Below are positions 49,734 to 59,949 of a stretch of 64,000 bases of DNA, piece after piece. A program made the position numbers and the translations under genes. This DNA is from Caballeronia sp. NK8 (GTDB lineage Bacteria; Pseudomonadota; Gammaproteobacteria; Burkholderiales; Burkholderiaceae): NCBI RefSeq assembly GCF_018408855.1, contig NZ_AP024322.1:2046001-2110000 (forward strand). Direction: 5' to 3'. A model generated the notes under the pieces. The model did no database searches. It saw nothing but the letters and a program-made list of their open reading frames with translations, and was not told the DNA's origin. How positions within the stretch are numbered: position 1 is the stretch's first letter; every line of letters starts with the position of its first letter.

Positions 49734-49973
49734 TCAGGCCTTGACGTTCGCGCGAGCGTAATCGATCGCCTGCTGAACCGTGGTGATCTTTTCGGCCTCT
49801 TCATCGGGAATTTCCATGCCGAATTCGTCTTCCAGCGCCATCACGAGTTCGACCGTATCGAGCGAGTCAGCGCCCAGATCGTTCACGAACGAAGCTTCGT
49901 TCTTGATTTCGGCTTCCGCCACGCCCAGTTGTTCGGCGACGATCTTCTTCACGCGCTGTTCGATGTTGTCCAT
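49734..49973 (-). CDS. acpP: Acyl carrier protein
   Basis: A 79-residue acidic carrier of growing acyl chains. The phosphopantetheine Ser lies in [16 protein letters not shown] (DSL motif, about S38). A GGAGG ribosome site is six bases before the ATG. The 250-bp gap to fabG probably holds an acpP promoter. Confidence 0.98.
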
Positions 49974-50223
49974 GCAGCCCTCCGAGGGGAAAAAAGTTCA
50001 AAAATACGAGTGCGCGCATTTTATCAGGTTTGGACCCGCAAAATACGGCGCGTCAGTTGCCATGCTCCGCCGTCCGGCGCCCGTCATCAAGAGGGCTGCC
50101 GCCGGCCTCGCATCGATTCTTCACTGCCGCGCTGGAACGGTGCACCAATGCTCTTTTGAGCATTTCACGCGCCCGTCCCGGCGCGGATATTAAGCGAAAT
50201 TCGGCGAAATGCCTATTAAGGCC

Positions 50224-50964
50224 TTACATGTACATGCCGCCGTTCACATGCAGCGTCGTGCCGGTGATATAGCCGGCAAACGGCGATGCAAGAAACGCCA
50301 CGGCATGCGCGATATCTTCGGGCGCGCCCAGCCGGCCGAGCGGAATCTGCGCGGTGAGCGCGGTGCGCTGCTCTTCCGGCAGAACCTTGGTCATATCGGT
50401 GTCGATGAAACCCGGCGCGATGCAGTTCACGGTGATGCCGCGGCTGCCGATTTCCCGCGCGAGCGCGCGCGTCATGCCCGCGACGCCGGCCTTCGCAGCG
50501 GCGTAGTTGGCCTGACCCGGATTGCCCGACGAACCGACCACCGACGTGATGTTGATGATACGGCCGCCGCGCGCCTTCATCATCGGGCGCAGCACGGCGC
50601 GCGACAGGCGGAAGACCGCGCGCAGGTTGGTGTCGATGACGGCGTCGAACTCGTCGTCCTTCATGCGCATCGCGAGCTGGTCTTTCGTGATGCCCGCGTT
50701 GTTGACGAGCACGTTCAGCGCGCCGAATTCCTTCACGATACCGTCGATGAAGGCATCCGCCGCGGCCGCGTCGTTCACGTTCAGCACCGCGCCGCGGCCT
50801 TTGCCGCCCGCCTGCTGCAACGCTTCACTGATACCGGTCGCGCCGCTTTCGCTGGTCGCCGTGCCGATGACCGTCGCGCCCTGCTTCGCGAGTTCGAGCG
50901 CGATCGCGCGTCCGATGCCGCGCGATGCGCCCGTGACGATTGCTACTTGATTCTGGAGACTCAT
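50224..50964 (-). CDS. fabG: 3-oxoacyl-[acyl-carrier-protein] reductase
   Basis: A 246-residue short-chain dehydrogenase that reduces beta-ketoacyl-ACP with NADPH. The cofactor loop is TGASRGIGRA; the catalytic Ser is in ITSVVGSSG, and Tyr/Lys in YAAAKAG. The start is ATG at 50964 (MSLQNQ), 11 bp after the fabD stop; an upstream extension of the frame is not credible. Confidence 0.97.
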   Translation of the reverse strand: MSLQNQVAIVTGASRGIGRAIALELAKQGATVIGTATSESGATGISEALQQAGGKGRGAVLNVNDAAAADAFIDGIVKEFGALNVLVNNAGITKDQLAMRMKDDEFDAVIDTNLRAVFRLSRAVLRPMMKARGGRIINITSVVGSSGNPGQANYAAAKAGVAGMTRALAREIGSRGITVNCIAPGFIDTDMTKVLPEEQRTALTAQIPLGRLGAPEDIAHAVAFLASPFAGYITGTTLHVNGGMYM

Positions 50965-50975
50965 GTCGTGGTTCC

Positions 50976-51908
50976 TCAGCCGGCGATCAGTTTGCGCGTT
51001 TCCTCGAGCGAGGCCGGATCGAAGATCGAGCCGCCAACGAGATTGCCGTCGATGCGCTTCGTCAGACCCGCGAGCACCTTGCCCGGTCCGCATTCGATGA
51101 CGTGCGTGACGCCTTCCTTCGCGATCGCCTGCACGCATTCGACCCAGCGCACCGGACCGGCCGCCTGACGCACGAGGGCGTCCTTGATCGCGGCGGAATC
51201 CGAAACGATCGCGACATCGATGTTATTGATCAGCGGAATCTGCGGCGCCTTGATCTCGACTTTGGCGAGATAGTCGCGCAACTGATCCGACGCCGGCTTC
51301 AGCAGCGACGAATGGAACGGCGCGGACACCGGCAGCGGCAGCGCGCGCTTCGCGCCCTTCGCCTTGGCGACTTCGCACGCCTTTTCGACAGCCGCCTTCG
51401 AACCCGCGATCACCACTTGCGCGGGCGCGTTGAAATTCACCGCCTCGACGACGCCCGCCGACGAAGCCTCCGCGCACACGGCGCGCACGGTGTCGTCATC
51501 GAGACCGAGGATCGCGGCCATGCCGCCCTCACCCACCGGCACGGCGCTTTGCATCGCCTGCGCACGAAAGCGCACGAGCGGCACGGCGTCCGCGAAGGCG
51601 AGCGCGCCGGCCGCGACGAGCGCGGTGTATTCGCCGAGGCTGTGCCCTGCGACGAGCGCCGGCTTCAGGCCCGTTTCCTTTTCCCACACGCGGTAGATCG
51701 CGTACGCGGCCGTCAGCATGACGGGCTGCGTGTTCGTCGTCAGGTTCAGTTCTTCTGCCGGGCCTTCGGCGATCAGCTTGCCGAGATCCTGGCCGAGCGC
51801 GTCGGATGCCTGCTGCACGGTTTCGCGCACGATGGCGTGATCGGCGAATGCATTGAGCATGCCGATCGACTGCGAGCCCTGTCCGGGGAAAACGAACGCA
51901 AATTTCAT
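50976..51908 (-). CDS. fabD: Malonyl-CoA:ACP transacylase
   Basis: A 310-residue enzyme that loads malonyl groups onto ACP. The nucleophile Ser is in VAGHSLGEYTALVAAG (about 85-100), Arg in VRFRAQAMQ and His in PVSAPFHSSLL. It lies between fabH and fabG on one strand. Confidence 0.97.
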   Translation of the reverse strand: MKFAFVFPGQGSQSIGMLNAFADHAIVRETVQQASDALGQDLGKLIAEGPAEELNLTTNTQPVMLTAAYAIYRVWEKETGLKPALVAGHSLGEYTALVAAGALAFADAVPLVRFRAQAMQSAVPVGEGGMAAILGLDDDTVRAVCAEASSAGVVEAVNFNAPAQVVIAGSKAAVEKACEVAKAKGAKRALPLPVSAPFHSSLLKPASDQLRDYLAKVEIKAPQIPLINNIDVAIVSDSAAIKDALVRQAAGPVRWVECVQAIAKEGVTHVIECGPGKVLAGLTKRIDGNLVGGSIFDPASLEETRKLIAG

Positions 51909-52040
51909 ATCGTCCTCGTTGATTGGAATGATCCGCGATGTCGTCGGTGCCTGCGCGCAAACCGCGCGCTCATGCGGCGCGCGGCGGCTGTCGTGACGAA
52001 GGGATCAGTTGCGAATGAGTAGAGGGAAATCGATAAACGA

Positions 52041-53030
52041 TCAGTAGCGGATGACCGACGCACCCCACGTGAAGCCACCGCCCACGCCTTCGATCAGCAC
52101 GTTGTCGCCGCGCTTGACGCGGCCGTCGCGCACCGCGACGTCGAGCGCGAGCGGAATCGACGCCGCCGACGTGTTGCCGTGCTCGCCGACCGTCACGACC
52201 ATGCGCTCCGGCGGCAGATGCAGCTTGCGCGCCGTGCTTTGCATGATGCGGATATTGGCCTGATGCGGAATCAGCCAGTTGATGTCTTCCGGCGTGAGCT
52301 TCGCCTTGTCGAGCGCTTCGATCGCGACCTTTTCGAGCACGTTGACCGCGAGCTTGAACACGGCCTGACCATCCATGTGCAGGAACGCGCTGCCTTCGAC
52401 GACACCGCCGTTCACATTGCCCGGCGTGCAGAGAATGTCTGAATAGCTGCCGTCCGCGTGCAGCGCGCTCGACAGCACGCCCGGCTCTTCGGACGCCTGC
52501 AGCACGATTGCGCCCGCGCCGTCGCCGAACAGCACGCAGGTGGTGCGGTCGTTGAAATCGAGAATGCGCGAAAACGTCTCCGCGCCGATGACCAGCGCCG
52601 TGCGGTTCAGGCCGCTGCGAATGAAGCTGTCCGCCGTCGCGACGCCGTACGCGAAACCGGAGCACACCGCCTGCACGTCGAAGGCCGCGCCGTTGTTCTT
52701 GATGCCCAGCTTGTTCTGCAGCAGGCACGCGGTGCTCGGAAACACGAAGTCCGGCGTGGAGGTCGCGACGATGATCAGGTCGATCGACTGAGGATCGATG
52801 CCCGCTGCCTCGATCGCTCTCTGCGAAGCGATGAGCGCGAGGTCGCTGGTGGTCTGATTCGGGGCCGCGAAGTGGCGCGCGTGAATGCCGGTGCGCGCGA
52901 CGATCCATTCGTCACTCGTCTCGACGCCCTGCTTCGCGAGACGGTCCGCCAAGTCCTGATTCGTGACGCGCTCGGACGGCAGATAGCTGCCGGTGCCCAG
53001 CACGCGAGAGTAAAGATTGGATTGAGCCAT
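52041..53030 (-). CDS. fabH: 3-oxoacyl-[acyl-carrier-protein] synthase III
   Basis: A 329-residue ketosynthase that starts fatty-acid synthesis from acetyl-CoA and malonyl-ACP. The active-site Cys is in AVCSGFAYG (about 122), His in [11 protein letters not shown] and Asn in [12 protein letters not shown]. Its ATG overlaps the plsX stop by one base (TAATG). Confidence 0.98.
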   Translation of the reverse strand: MAQSNLYSRVLGTGSYLPSERVTNQDLADRLAKQGVETSDEWIVARTGIHARHFAAPNQTTSDLALIASQRAIEAAGIDPQSIDLIIVATSTPDFVFPSTACLLQNKLGIKNNGAAFDVQAVCSGFAYGVATADSFIRSGLNRTALVIGAETFSRILDFNDRTTCVLFGDGAGAIVLQASEEPGVLSSALHADGSYSDILCTPGNVNGGVVEGSAFLHMDGQAVFKLAVNVLEKVAIEALDKAKLTPEDINWLIPHQANIRIMQSTARKLHLPPERMVVTVGEHGNTSAASIPLALDVAVRDGRVKRGDNVLIEGVGGGFTWGASVIRY

Positions 53031-54202
53031 TATGCCTTCGAATGTAGCGCAGTACCGGACGCGTCCGGCGGGTTCGGCTGCGAGTTGGGCTGGGGCGCGG
53101 GCTGTGAATCGGCCTGTGAAACGGGCGGCTGGATCGATTGATCCGGCGCAGCCGCCGCATCGGACGCAGAAGCGTTCGTGTCGGCCTCGCGCGCCGCGGG
53201 CGCGTTCTCTTCCATCGCGCGCACCAGGCGTTCGAGCACGCCATTTTTGACGGCATCATACCCGCGTTTGATGGCCCACTCAAACCCGAAGGCCTCGGCC
53301 GAACCGTGACTTTTGATGACCAGCCCGCGCAGGCCGAGCAACGCCGCGCCGTTATATTGCGCGGGATCGACACGTTTCTTGAAACGCTTGAGCACGGGCA
53401 GCGCGACGAGCGCCATCAGCTTGGAGCTGAACGAACGGCTGAACTCTTCCTTGATCATGTCGGCGAGCATCTTGGCGAGACCTTCGGAGGTCTTCAGCGC
53501 GACATTGCCGACGAAACCGTCGCACACGACGACATCCGTGGTGCCTTTGTAGATGTCGTTGCCTTCCACGTTGCCGTAGAAGTTGAGCGTACTCGCGCGC
53601 AGAAGCTCGCCCGCGCGCTTGATCGTTTCGTTGCCCTTGATGACTTCTTCGCCGATATTGAGCAGGCCGATCGTGGGCCGCTCGCGCCCTTCGATCGCCG
53701 ACACGAGCGCGTGGCCCATTTCAGCGAATTGCAGCAGGTGCTCGGGTTCGCAGTCGACATTGGCGCCGAGATCGAGCACGGTGGTGTAACCCTTCTGGCT
53801 CGGCATCGCGAACGCGATGGCGGGACGCTCGATGCCGGCGAGCGTCTTCAGCACATAGCGGGACACCGCCATGAGCGCGCCGGTATTGCCGGCGGAAATG
53901 CAGGTCTGCGCCTCGCCTTCCTTCACGAGGTTGAGCGCGACGCGCATCGACGAGTCTTTCTTCTTGCGCAGCGCGACTTCGACGGGGTCGTCCATCGCGA
54001 CGACTTCGCTCGCGGGAACGACGGTCAGGCGCGGCTCGTCGAGAGCCTTCGACTTCTTGAGCTGGGCGCGGATGGGCTGCTCGAGACCGACGAGCATCAG
54101 ATGCGCATCGGGATGCGAGCGCACGAAACTGACGGCAGCGGGGACGGTCACGGCCGGACCGTGGTCGCCTCCCATGCAGTCGATGGTTATCTTTACAGTC
54201 AT
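53030..54202 (-). CDS. plsX: Phosphate acyltransferase PlsX
   Basis: Converts acyl-ACP to acyl-phosphate for phospholipid synthesis. DCMGGDHGP (about 8-16) is the N-terminal signature and [16 protein letters not shown] lies near the C-terminal end of the core. At 390 residues it is longer than E. coli PlsX (356); the last 55 residues are Ala/Pro/Gln/Ser-rich and likely disordered. Coupled to fabH by overlap. Confidence 0.96.
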   Translation of the reverse strand: MTVKITIDCMGGDHGPAVTVPAAVSFVRSHPDAHLMLVGLEQPIRAQLKKSKALDEPRLTVVPASEVVAMDDPVEVALRKKKDSSMRVALNLVKEGEAQTCISAGNTGALMAVSRYVLKTLAGIERPAIAFAMPSQKGYTTVLDLGANVDCEPEHLLQFAEMGHALVSAIEGRERPTIGLLNIGEEVIKGNETIKRAGELLRASTLNFYGNVEGNDIYKGTTDVVVCDGFVGNVALKTSEGLAKMLADMIKEEFSRSFSSKLMALVALPVLKRFKKRVDPAQYNGAALLGLRGLVIKSHGSAEAFGFEWAIKRGYDAVKNGVLERLVRAMEENAPAAREADTNASASDAAAAPDQSIQPPVSQADSQPAPQPNSQPNPPDASGTALHSKA

Positions 54203-54340
54203 GGAACGCGACGAATTTCGGGCACAAAAAAGCGGCAGTGAAATGCCGCCTTCTCGTCGTACCGGGAAAGTGTCAAGAGCGAGTTGCGCCCACGTGCCCG
54301 CAAAGCGGTTCCGACAGGCGCATCAAGCGTCGATGAACGC

Positions 54341-54520
54341 TTAGTCGTTCTTCGTCTTGATGACTTTCTTGCCACGATAGTAGCCGTTCGGGCTCACGTG
54401 GTGGCGCAGATGCACTTCACCCGTGCTCGGCTCGACAGCCATCGGAGCCGTCGTGAGGAAGTCGTGGGAACGGTGCATGCCGCGCTTCGACGGCGACTTC
54501 TTGTTTTGCTGAACTGCCAT
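54341..54520 (-). CDS. rpmF: 50S ribosomal protein L32
   Basis: A short gene of 59 codons that begins [20 protein letters not shown] and ends KVIKTKND. It shows the basic L32 pattern and the [14 protein letters not shown] segment, without the four zinc cysteines, as in most proteobacterial L32. It lies between yceD and plsX, the conserved yceD-rpmF-plsX order. Confidence 0.97.
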   Translation of the reverse strand: MAVQQNKKSPSKRGMHRSHDFLTTAPMAVEPSTGEVHLRHHVSPNGYYRGKKVIKTKND

Positions 54521-54637
54521 GATTACTCCAGAAAAATTTTGCGAATTCTAACACAGCCCGATCCGCCGACAGCCCTCGGCCATTCGGCCATCGGGTGCGC
54601 ACATCGCGCTACCAAATGTTGCGTGCTACAAAATCAA

Positions 54638-55261
54638 TCAGTGCTTCTCGTCGTCGGGGCCGCCCTGCTTGAGCTTCCCCAATACGGCGAAAGGATTCGG
54701 CTTGTCGTCCGCTTCCTGCGCACCGCTTTCGTCCGGTTCGCCGCCCGCATCGTCGGGGAGCAGACTTTCATGCACCTCGGGACACGCGTTGTGCTTGGGC
54801 ACGAGCGGTAAGGACAACAACAACTCCTCTTCGATCAAGTCGACGAGATTGAACTGGCGCGAGCCCACAATCACTTCGACTTCATCGTCGTCGAGCGGAA
54901 ATTCGTCCGCTTCTTCCTCCGTCGCCACGATCCGATACGTCGCATCGACGTCGAGATGCTGCGAATACGGCTGAAGGCAGCGCTGACACGTGAGCCACAG
55001 CGAGCCGTGCACCGCGAGGCGCAGATACGGCTGCGGCGCGTCGGTGCCGTCGTCCTGCAGTTCCGGCTGGGTCGAGCCCTCGCCCTGCCACGTGAACACG
55101 GTGTCGCGATCTGGCGCATCCGCCGGCACTTCGGCTAACATGCGCGGCATCTGCGATACACGCAGGGCGCCGGCTGCTTGCCTGCCACTCTTGGCGAAGT
55201 CGTAAATGTCGAGCGCGCGCAGATCCGCGGGGCTCACAGGTTTGCCAGGATTCTGAGTCAT
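54638..55261 (-). CDS. yceD: YceD family protein (DUF177)
   Basis: A 207-residue protein of the YceD family, linked to 23S rRNA accumulation and always next to rpmF. The Cys pair WLTCQRCLQP (about 95-104) and the later acidic patch EEADEFPLDDDEVEV are typical. The C-terminus is acidic and low complexity. The 299-bp gap to the maf gene has no gene I can support. Confidence 0.9.
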   Translation of the reverse strand: MTQNPGKPVSPADLRALDIYDFAKSGRQAAGALRVSQMPRMLAEVPADAPDRDTVFTWQGEGSTQPELQDDGTDAPQPYLRLAVHGSLWLTCQRCLQPYSQHLDVDATYRIVATEEEADEFPLDDDEVEVIVGSRQFNLVDLIEEELLLSLPLVPKHNACPEVHESLLPDDAGGEPDESGAQEADDKPNPFAVLGKLKQGGPDDEKH

Positions 55262-55560
55262 GTGCGCTCCTGCTTGGGCCTTGCTGGGTTAGTGCTTCGG
55301 TGAGCGTTCAGTATGCACCGCGATGCCGCTTCGAGGCAGGCGTGGCTTGCCCGAATTTGCATTGGGCCATCATTCGTGCTTCCTGAGTCGCTTTGACCCT
55401 TCGACTCCACCGGATTCATCGGAGTCGGGCGCGCAGGGTTGGCTGACGCACGTACCGATGAAAAGCCCAAAATCATATCGGCTTTATTCTTTCGAGTCAA
55501 ATACTTAAGAACGGAGCCGGAGCCTGTCGTTTTCACACCTATTTTTGCCGAACTCGCTTT

Positions 55561-56178
55561 ATGCCCGATGCCTCAAACACGCCGCCCCGCCTGATCCTGG
55601 CGTCCAGTTCACCTTACCGGCGCGAGCTGCTCGGCCGGCTGCGCGTTCCGTTCGACGTCATCGTGCCCGACATCGATGAAACGCCGCTCGCCGGCGAAAC
55701 GCCCGAGGCGACCGCCGTGCGCCTCTCGATCGCTAAGGCGCGCGCCGCGGCGGAACGCTTCGCTGACGACGCGCGCGCGCTCGTGATCGGCTCCGATCAG
55801 GTCGCGACCTTCGACGGCCGGCAGATCGGCAAGCCCGGCACGCATGAGAAGGCCATCGCGCAGCTTCAGGCGATGCGCGGCCGCAGCGTCGAGTTCCACA
55901 GCGCGCTGTGCCTGTTCGACCGCAGCACGGGCGACGTGCAATCCGCCGATATCGTCACACGCGTGCGCGTTCGCCGTGTTTCCGATGCGCAGATCGAAAC
56001 CTATCTGCGCGCCGAAACGCCGTACGACTGCGCCGGCAGCGCGAAGGCGGAAGGCCTCGGCATCGCGCTGCTCGAAGCCATCGAGTCCGACGATCCCACG
56101 GCGCTGATCGGATTGCCGCTCATCGCGCTGACGGGCATGCTCGAAAAAGCCGGATATCCGGTTCTGGGGGCGGCATGA
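55561..56178 (+). CDS. maf: Maf-family nucleoside triphosphate pyrophosphatase (YceF-like)
   Basis: A 205-residue house-cleaning enzyme that hydrolyses non-canonical or m7G nucleotides. The P-loop-like SSSPYRRELL (about 14-23) and catalytic Asp in VIGSDQVA (about 72-79) are present. The position beside yceD-rpmF points to the YceF subtype (7-methyl-GTP). Its stop overlaps the next ATG by four bases (ATGA). Confidence 0.92.
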   Translation: MPDASNTPPRLILASSSPYRRELLGRLRVPFDVIVPDIDETPLAGETPEATAVRLSIAKARAAAERFADDARALVIGSDQVATFDGRQIGKPGTHEKAIAQLQAMRGRSVEFHSALCLFDRSTGDVQSADIVTRVRVRRVSDAQIETYLRAETPYDCAGSAKAEGLGIALLEAIESDDPTALIGLPLIALTGMLEKAGYPVLGAA

Positions 56179-56894
56179 GCGGCATTCTCTATCTGATCCC
56201 GAATACCCTCGGCGAAGGCGACGCCGCCGCGCTTGCGCACGTCTTGCCCGAACCGGTGCGCGCGCAGGCGGCCGCGCTCGCGTATTACATCGGCGAAAAC
56301 GCGAAAACCACGCGCGCGTTTCTGAAGAAAGTGGGCACACAGCGGCCGATTCAGGAAATCGAGGTGCGCGAACTGAACGTCAACACGCCGCCCGCCGATA
56401 TCGACAGGCTGCTTGCGCCGATCCTCGCCGGCACCGACGCAGGGCTCGTGTCCGAAGCCGGCTGTCCTGCCGTGGCCGATCCCGGCGCGCTGCTCGTGCG
56501 GCGCGCGCATCAGCGCGGCGTGAAGGTCGTGCCGTTCGTCGGACCGAGTTCGATCCTGCTCGCGCTGATGGCCTCGGGCATGAACGGCCAGAGTTTCGCG
56601 TTCAACGGCTATCTGCCGGTCGACGCCGGCGAGCGCGGCAAGCGCCTGCGCGAGCTGGAGCAACTGTCGCGCAAGGCCAGTCAGACGCAGATTTTCATCG
56701 AGACGCCCTATCGCAACCGGGCGATGCTCGACACGCTCGTCGCCACCTGCGCGCCGTCGACGCTCATTTGCGTCGCCGTCGATCTGACGCTGCCGGGCGA
56801 AACCATCGTCACGCGCACGGCGGCCGACTGGAAGAAGCAGACCGCGCCGGACCTGCACAAGCGTCCGGCGATTTTCCTGCTGCTGGCGTCCTGA
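56175..56894 (+). CDS. SAM-dependent methyltransferase, tetrapyrrole-methylase/RsmI fold
   Basis: A 239-residue protein that begins GILYLIPNTLGEGD (N-terminal methylase loop) and has AGTDAGLVSEAGCPAVADPG (about 85-104), the RsmI signature, then FVGPSSILLALMASG. RsmI 2'-O-methylates C1402 of 16S rRNA; this shorter member could do something else. It is coupled to maf. Its stop abuts the convergent peptidase gene with no gap. Confidence 0.85.
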   Translation: MSGILYLIPNTLGEGDAAALAHVLPEPVRAQAAALAYYIGENAKTTRAFLKKVGTQRPIQEIEVRELNVNTPPADIDRLLAPILAGTDAGLVSEAGCPAVADPGALLVRRAHQRGVKVVPFVGPSSILLALMASGMNGQSFAFNGYLPVDAGERGKRLRELEQLSRKASQTQIFIETPYRNRAMLDTLVATCAPSTLICVAVDLTLPGETIVTRTAADWKKQTAPDLHKRPAIFLLLAS

Positions 56895-57857
56895 TCAGCG
56901 CAACTGGGGCTTGCCGCCGAGCGTCAGCGCGCGCATGGCGGCATCCCCGACCGACGCGCCGAAACGCCGCACCACGCGCTCGCTGATGCTTTCCTTCTGC
57001 GTGTAATCGACGATATCCGGCTGCTTGATGATTTCGCGCGCCACGTAGCTGGCGTCGCCGAAACCATCGGCGAGACCCAGCTCGACGCTTTTCTCGCCCG
57101 TCCAGAACATGCCGGTGAACAGCTCCGGATCATCCTTCAGACGTTTGCCGCGCCCGAGTTTGACCGCGTCGATGAACTGCGTGTGGATCTGATCGAGCAT
57201 CTGCTGCGCGTGGGCGTTCATCGCGGGCGTTTCGGGGGAAAACGGATCGAAGGCGCCCTTGTTCTCGCCCGACGTGTGCATGCGGCGCTGGATGCCCAGC
57301 TTGTCCATCAGGCCCGTAAAGCCGAAACCGTCCATCAGCACGCCAATCGAGCCGACGATGCTCGCGCGATCGACGTAAATCTTGTCCGCCGCCGCCGCGA
57401 CGTAATAGCCGCCGGACGCGCACATGTCGTCGACCACCACGTAAAGCGGCGTCTTCGGATATTTCGCCCGCAGCCGCCGGATCTCGCCGTTGATGATGCC
57501 CGCCTGCACCGGACTGCCGCCCGGGCTATTGATGCGCAGGATCACGCCAGCCGTGTTCTCGTCCTCGAATGCGCTTTGCAGCGCCCCGTCGATGTTGTCG
57601 GCGCTGGCGTCGCCGTTCGCCGCGATCTCGCCTTGCAGGTCGATCAGCGCCGTGTGCTTGCCGGCCTTCGCGACGCGGTCGCCGGTGAAATCGAACACGC
57701 CCCACGCGATCAGCGCAATAACGCCGAGAAACACGAAGCGAAAGAAAATGCGCCAGCGCCGCGCGGCGCGCTGCTCGCGGATGGCGGCGAGCGCAATGCG
57801 TTCGAGCGCCTCGCGCTCCCAGTTGTCGTTGCCGCGCGGGGGAAAGTTGTCGGACAT
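56895..57857 (-). CDS. S49-family signal peptide peptidase (SppA-like)
   Basis: A 320-residue membrane-anchored serine peptidase that cuts membrane peptides. There is one N-terminal membrane segment (about 42-63). The Ser nucleophile lies in DMCASGGYYVAAAADKIY (about 140-157) and GSIGV follows. The N-terminus (DNFPPRGNDNWEREAL) is typical of the short, single-domain proteobacterial form that assembles as an octamer; the partner Lys of the dyad is not confidently placed. Confidence 0.88.
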   Translation of the reverse strand: MSDNFPPRGNDNWEREALERIALAAIREQRAARRWRIFFRFVFLGVIALIAWGVFDFTGDRVAKAGKHTALIDLQGEIAANGDASADNIDGALQSAFEDENTAGVILRINSPGGSPVQAGIINGEIRRLRAKYPKTPLYVVVDDMCASGGYYVAAAADKIYVDRASIVGSIGVLMDGFGFTGLMDKLGIQRRMHTSGENKGAFDPFSPETPAMNAHAQQMLDQIHTQFIDAVKLGRGKRLKDDPELFTGMFWTGEKSVELGLADGFGDASYVAREIIKQPDIVDYTQKESISERVVRRFGASVGDAAMRALTLGGKPQLR

Positions 57858-57895
57858 GCGTGATTGGTCTGTTTGGGTCTGTTTCGAGAAGGGAA

Positions 57896-58294
57896 TCAGG
57901 CGGGACGCAGCGCTTCGTCAGGCAGCCAGAAGACCGCGCGACCCTCCGGCGTCTCGCGTTCCTCGACGGCGACCGCCCGCAGCCGCGCGCCGCGGCACGG
58001 ACCGCCGACGCATTTGCCCGTGTCGGGCTCGTAGATCGCCCCGTGCGTCGCGCACATCAAGTATAGGCCCGAGCTTTCGAAGAACTGTCCCTCGTTCCAG
58101 TCGAGTTCCATCGGCACGTGGGCGCAGCGATTCAGATAACCGTGCGGCTTGCCGTCGTAGCGCACGAAGAAGACGACGACGTCGCCGGCCGCTTCTGTCG
58201 CCGCGACCCGCACGCCCGCGCCGCCATCGACGAGTTCATCCGATGCGCATACGCGCACTGCCGCATCCTGCAAACCCGGTGCGGCCTCCGTCAT
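57896..58294 (-). CDS. Rieske [2Fe-2S] domain protein
   Basis: A 132-residue ferredoxin-like protein with the Rieske cluster ligands CAH (NRCAHVPMEL) and CATH (LMCATHGAIY), spaced as in the family, then GKCVGGPCRG. There is no signal peptide. The start is ATG at 58294, overlapping the HAD stop by four bases; an ATG at 58312 is less likely. Its electron partner is unknown; it probably acts as a small electron carrier or oxygenase component. Confidence 0.9.
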   Translation of the reverse strand: MTEAAPGLQDAAVRVCASDELVDGGAGVRVAATEAAGDVVVFFVRYDGKPHGYLNRCAHVPMELDWNEGQFFESSGLYLMCATHGAIYEPDTGKCVGGPCRGARLRAVAVEERETPEGRAVFWLPDEALRPA

Positions 58295-58950
58295 GCGTGC
58301 TCCCGCAGCCATCCGGCGAGCGATGCGACGCTGTCCGCGCAGAACTGCGGCTTGAGCGCCGCGAGGGAATCCGCCGGATGCGCGCCGTATCCCACGCCGA
58401 TGCCCGCCGCGCCGGCGTTGATCGCCATCTGCAAGTCGTGCGTCGTATCGCCGATCATCACCGTGCGCGCGAGGTCCTGGCCGAGTTCGCGCGTGAGTTC
58501 GTGCAGCATCGCGGGATGCGGCTTGGAAAAGGTTTCGTCGGCGCAGCGCGTGCCGTCGAAGAGGCTCGTAAGGCGCGATTCGTCGAGCGCGCGATTCAGC
58601 CCGACGCGGCTCTTGCCCGTCGCGACGCCGAGAAAATAGCCGAGATCGCGTAATTCCTGGAGCAGCTCGCGCACGCCGTCGAAGAGCTCGGTTTTCTGGC
58701 CCATCGTCAGGAAATGGAAGCGGTAGCGCTCGGCGAGACGCGGATAATCCGATGGATCGAGCGTAGGCGCGCAGATTTGCAGCGCGTCCTTCAGGCCGAG
58801 GCCGATCACATAGCTGGCGGATTCATCGGCGGGAACCGGCAGGCCGAGGTCGCGGCACGCGGCCTGGATGCTGCGCGTGATGTGGGCGGTCGAGTCCATC
58901 AGCGTGCCGTCCCAGTCGAAAACGATCAGATCGAATTGCTGCCGCGCCAT
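58291..58950 (-). CDS. HAD-IA family phosphatase (Gph-like)
   Basis: A 219-residue protein with HAD motif I FDWDGTLMDS (about 10-19), motif II VATGKSR and motif III/IV VMIGDTTHDLQMA. A phosphoglycolate-phosphatase-like fold; the substrate is not determined. It starts one base after the rluC stop (58950/58951). Confidence 0.88.
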   Translation of the reverse strand: MARQQFDLIVFDWDGTLMDSTAHITRSIQAACRDLGLPVPADESASYVIGLGLKDALQICAPTLDPSDYPRLAERYRFHFLTMGQKTELFDGVRELLQELRDLGYFLGVATGKSRVGLNRALDESRLTSLFDGTRCADETFSKPHPAMLHELTRELGQDLARTVMIGDTTHDLQMAINAGAAGIGVGYGAHPADSLAALKPQFCADSVASLAGWLREHA

Positions 58951-59949
58951 TTAGTCTGTCTCTCGGTTTTTCAATTGTTCGATGAATCGCTTGCATTCGG
59001 CGGGCAGCGGCGCTTCGAATTGCAGCGGCTCGCCCGTCGCGGGATGGGTTATCTTCAGACGAAATGCGTGCAAAAACATGCGTTTGAGCGACGGTTTCGC
59101 GCTCGGACGGGCCAATTCTTTGTTCAACGCGAAATCGCCGTACTTCGCATCACCCGCAATCGGCAGGCCGATGCTCGCCATGTGCACGCGAATCTGGTGC
59201 GTGCGGCCGGTCTTCAGTTCCGCTTCGAGCCACACGTAATCGCGCCAGCGCTCGATCAGATTGAAGACCGTATGCGACGGCAAGCCGTTTTCCTGGATGC
59301 GCACGCGCCGCTCGCCATCCGCCGCGACATACTTGTGCAGCGGCGCCTTCACGATGCGTCTGCGGCCCCAGTCGCTCTGCCATTCGCCGTGACCGAGCGC
59401 GTAATAGCGCTTGTCGACACGATTCTCGCGAATCTGCTCGTGCAGATCGACGAGCGCCGCGCGCTTCTTGGCCAGCATCAGCACGCCGGACGTCTCGCGA
59501 TCCAGCCGATGCACCAGTTCGAGGAATTTGGCGTGCGGCCGCGCGTTGCGCAATTGCTCGATCACACCGAACGCGACGCCGCTGCCGCCGTGCACCGCGA
59601 CGCCCGACGGCTTGTCGATGACGATCAGATGATCGTCCTCGAAAATAATCGGAAATTCGGCGGCGGGCGCGTTCGACGACACCGGCATCTCGTCCTGCTG
59701 CGCGGTGCGGATCGGCGGCACGCGCACGAGATCGCCCAGTTCCAGCCGGTACGCGGCGTCGATGCGGCCCTTGTTCACGCGCACTTCGCCGCTGCGGAGA
59801 ATGCGGTAAATATGGCTCTTCGGGACGCCCTTGCAGACGCGCAGCAGGAAATTGTCGATGCGCTGACCGGCGGCGGTCTCATCGACTTCGATCATCGAGA
59901 CGTGTTCGCTTGCGACCTGCTTATGGGATGTTTTGCCTAACTCATTCAT
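58951..59949 (-). CDS. rluC: 23S rRNA pseudouridine synthase RluC
   Basis: A 332-residue enzyme (E. coli: 319) that makes pseudouridines 955, 2504 and 2580 of 23S rRNA. It has an S4-like N-terminal domain (GVPKSHIYRILRSGEVRVNKGR) and the catalytic Asp in HRLDRETSGVLML. ATG at 59949 is taken, although TATATT lies only six bases upstream and no ribosome site is seen; ATG at 59895 (MIEVDETAAGQR) is an alternative. It is divergent from rne, as in E. coli. Confidence 0.94.
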   Translation of the reverse strand: MNELGKTSHKQVASEHVSMIEVDETAAGQRIDNFLLRVCKGVPKSHIYRILRSGEVRVNKGRIDAAYRLELGDLVRVPPIRTAQQDEMPVSSNAPAAEFPIIFEDDHLIVIDKPSGVAVHGGSGVAFGVIEQLRNARPHAKFLELVHRLDRETSGVLMLAKKRAALVDLHEQIRENRVDKRYYALGHGEWQSDWGRRRIVKAPLHKYVAADGERRVRIQENGLPSHTVFNLIERWRDYVWLEAELKTGRTHQIRVHMASIGLPIAGDAKYGDFALNKELARPSAKPSLKRMFLHAFRLKITHPATGEPLQFEAPLPAECKRFIEQLKNRETD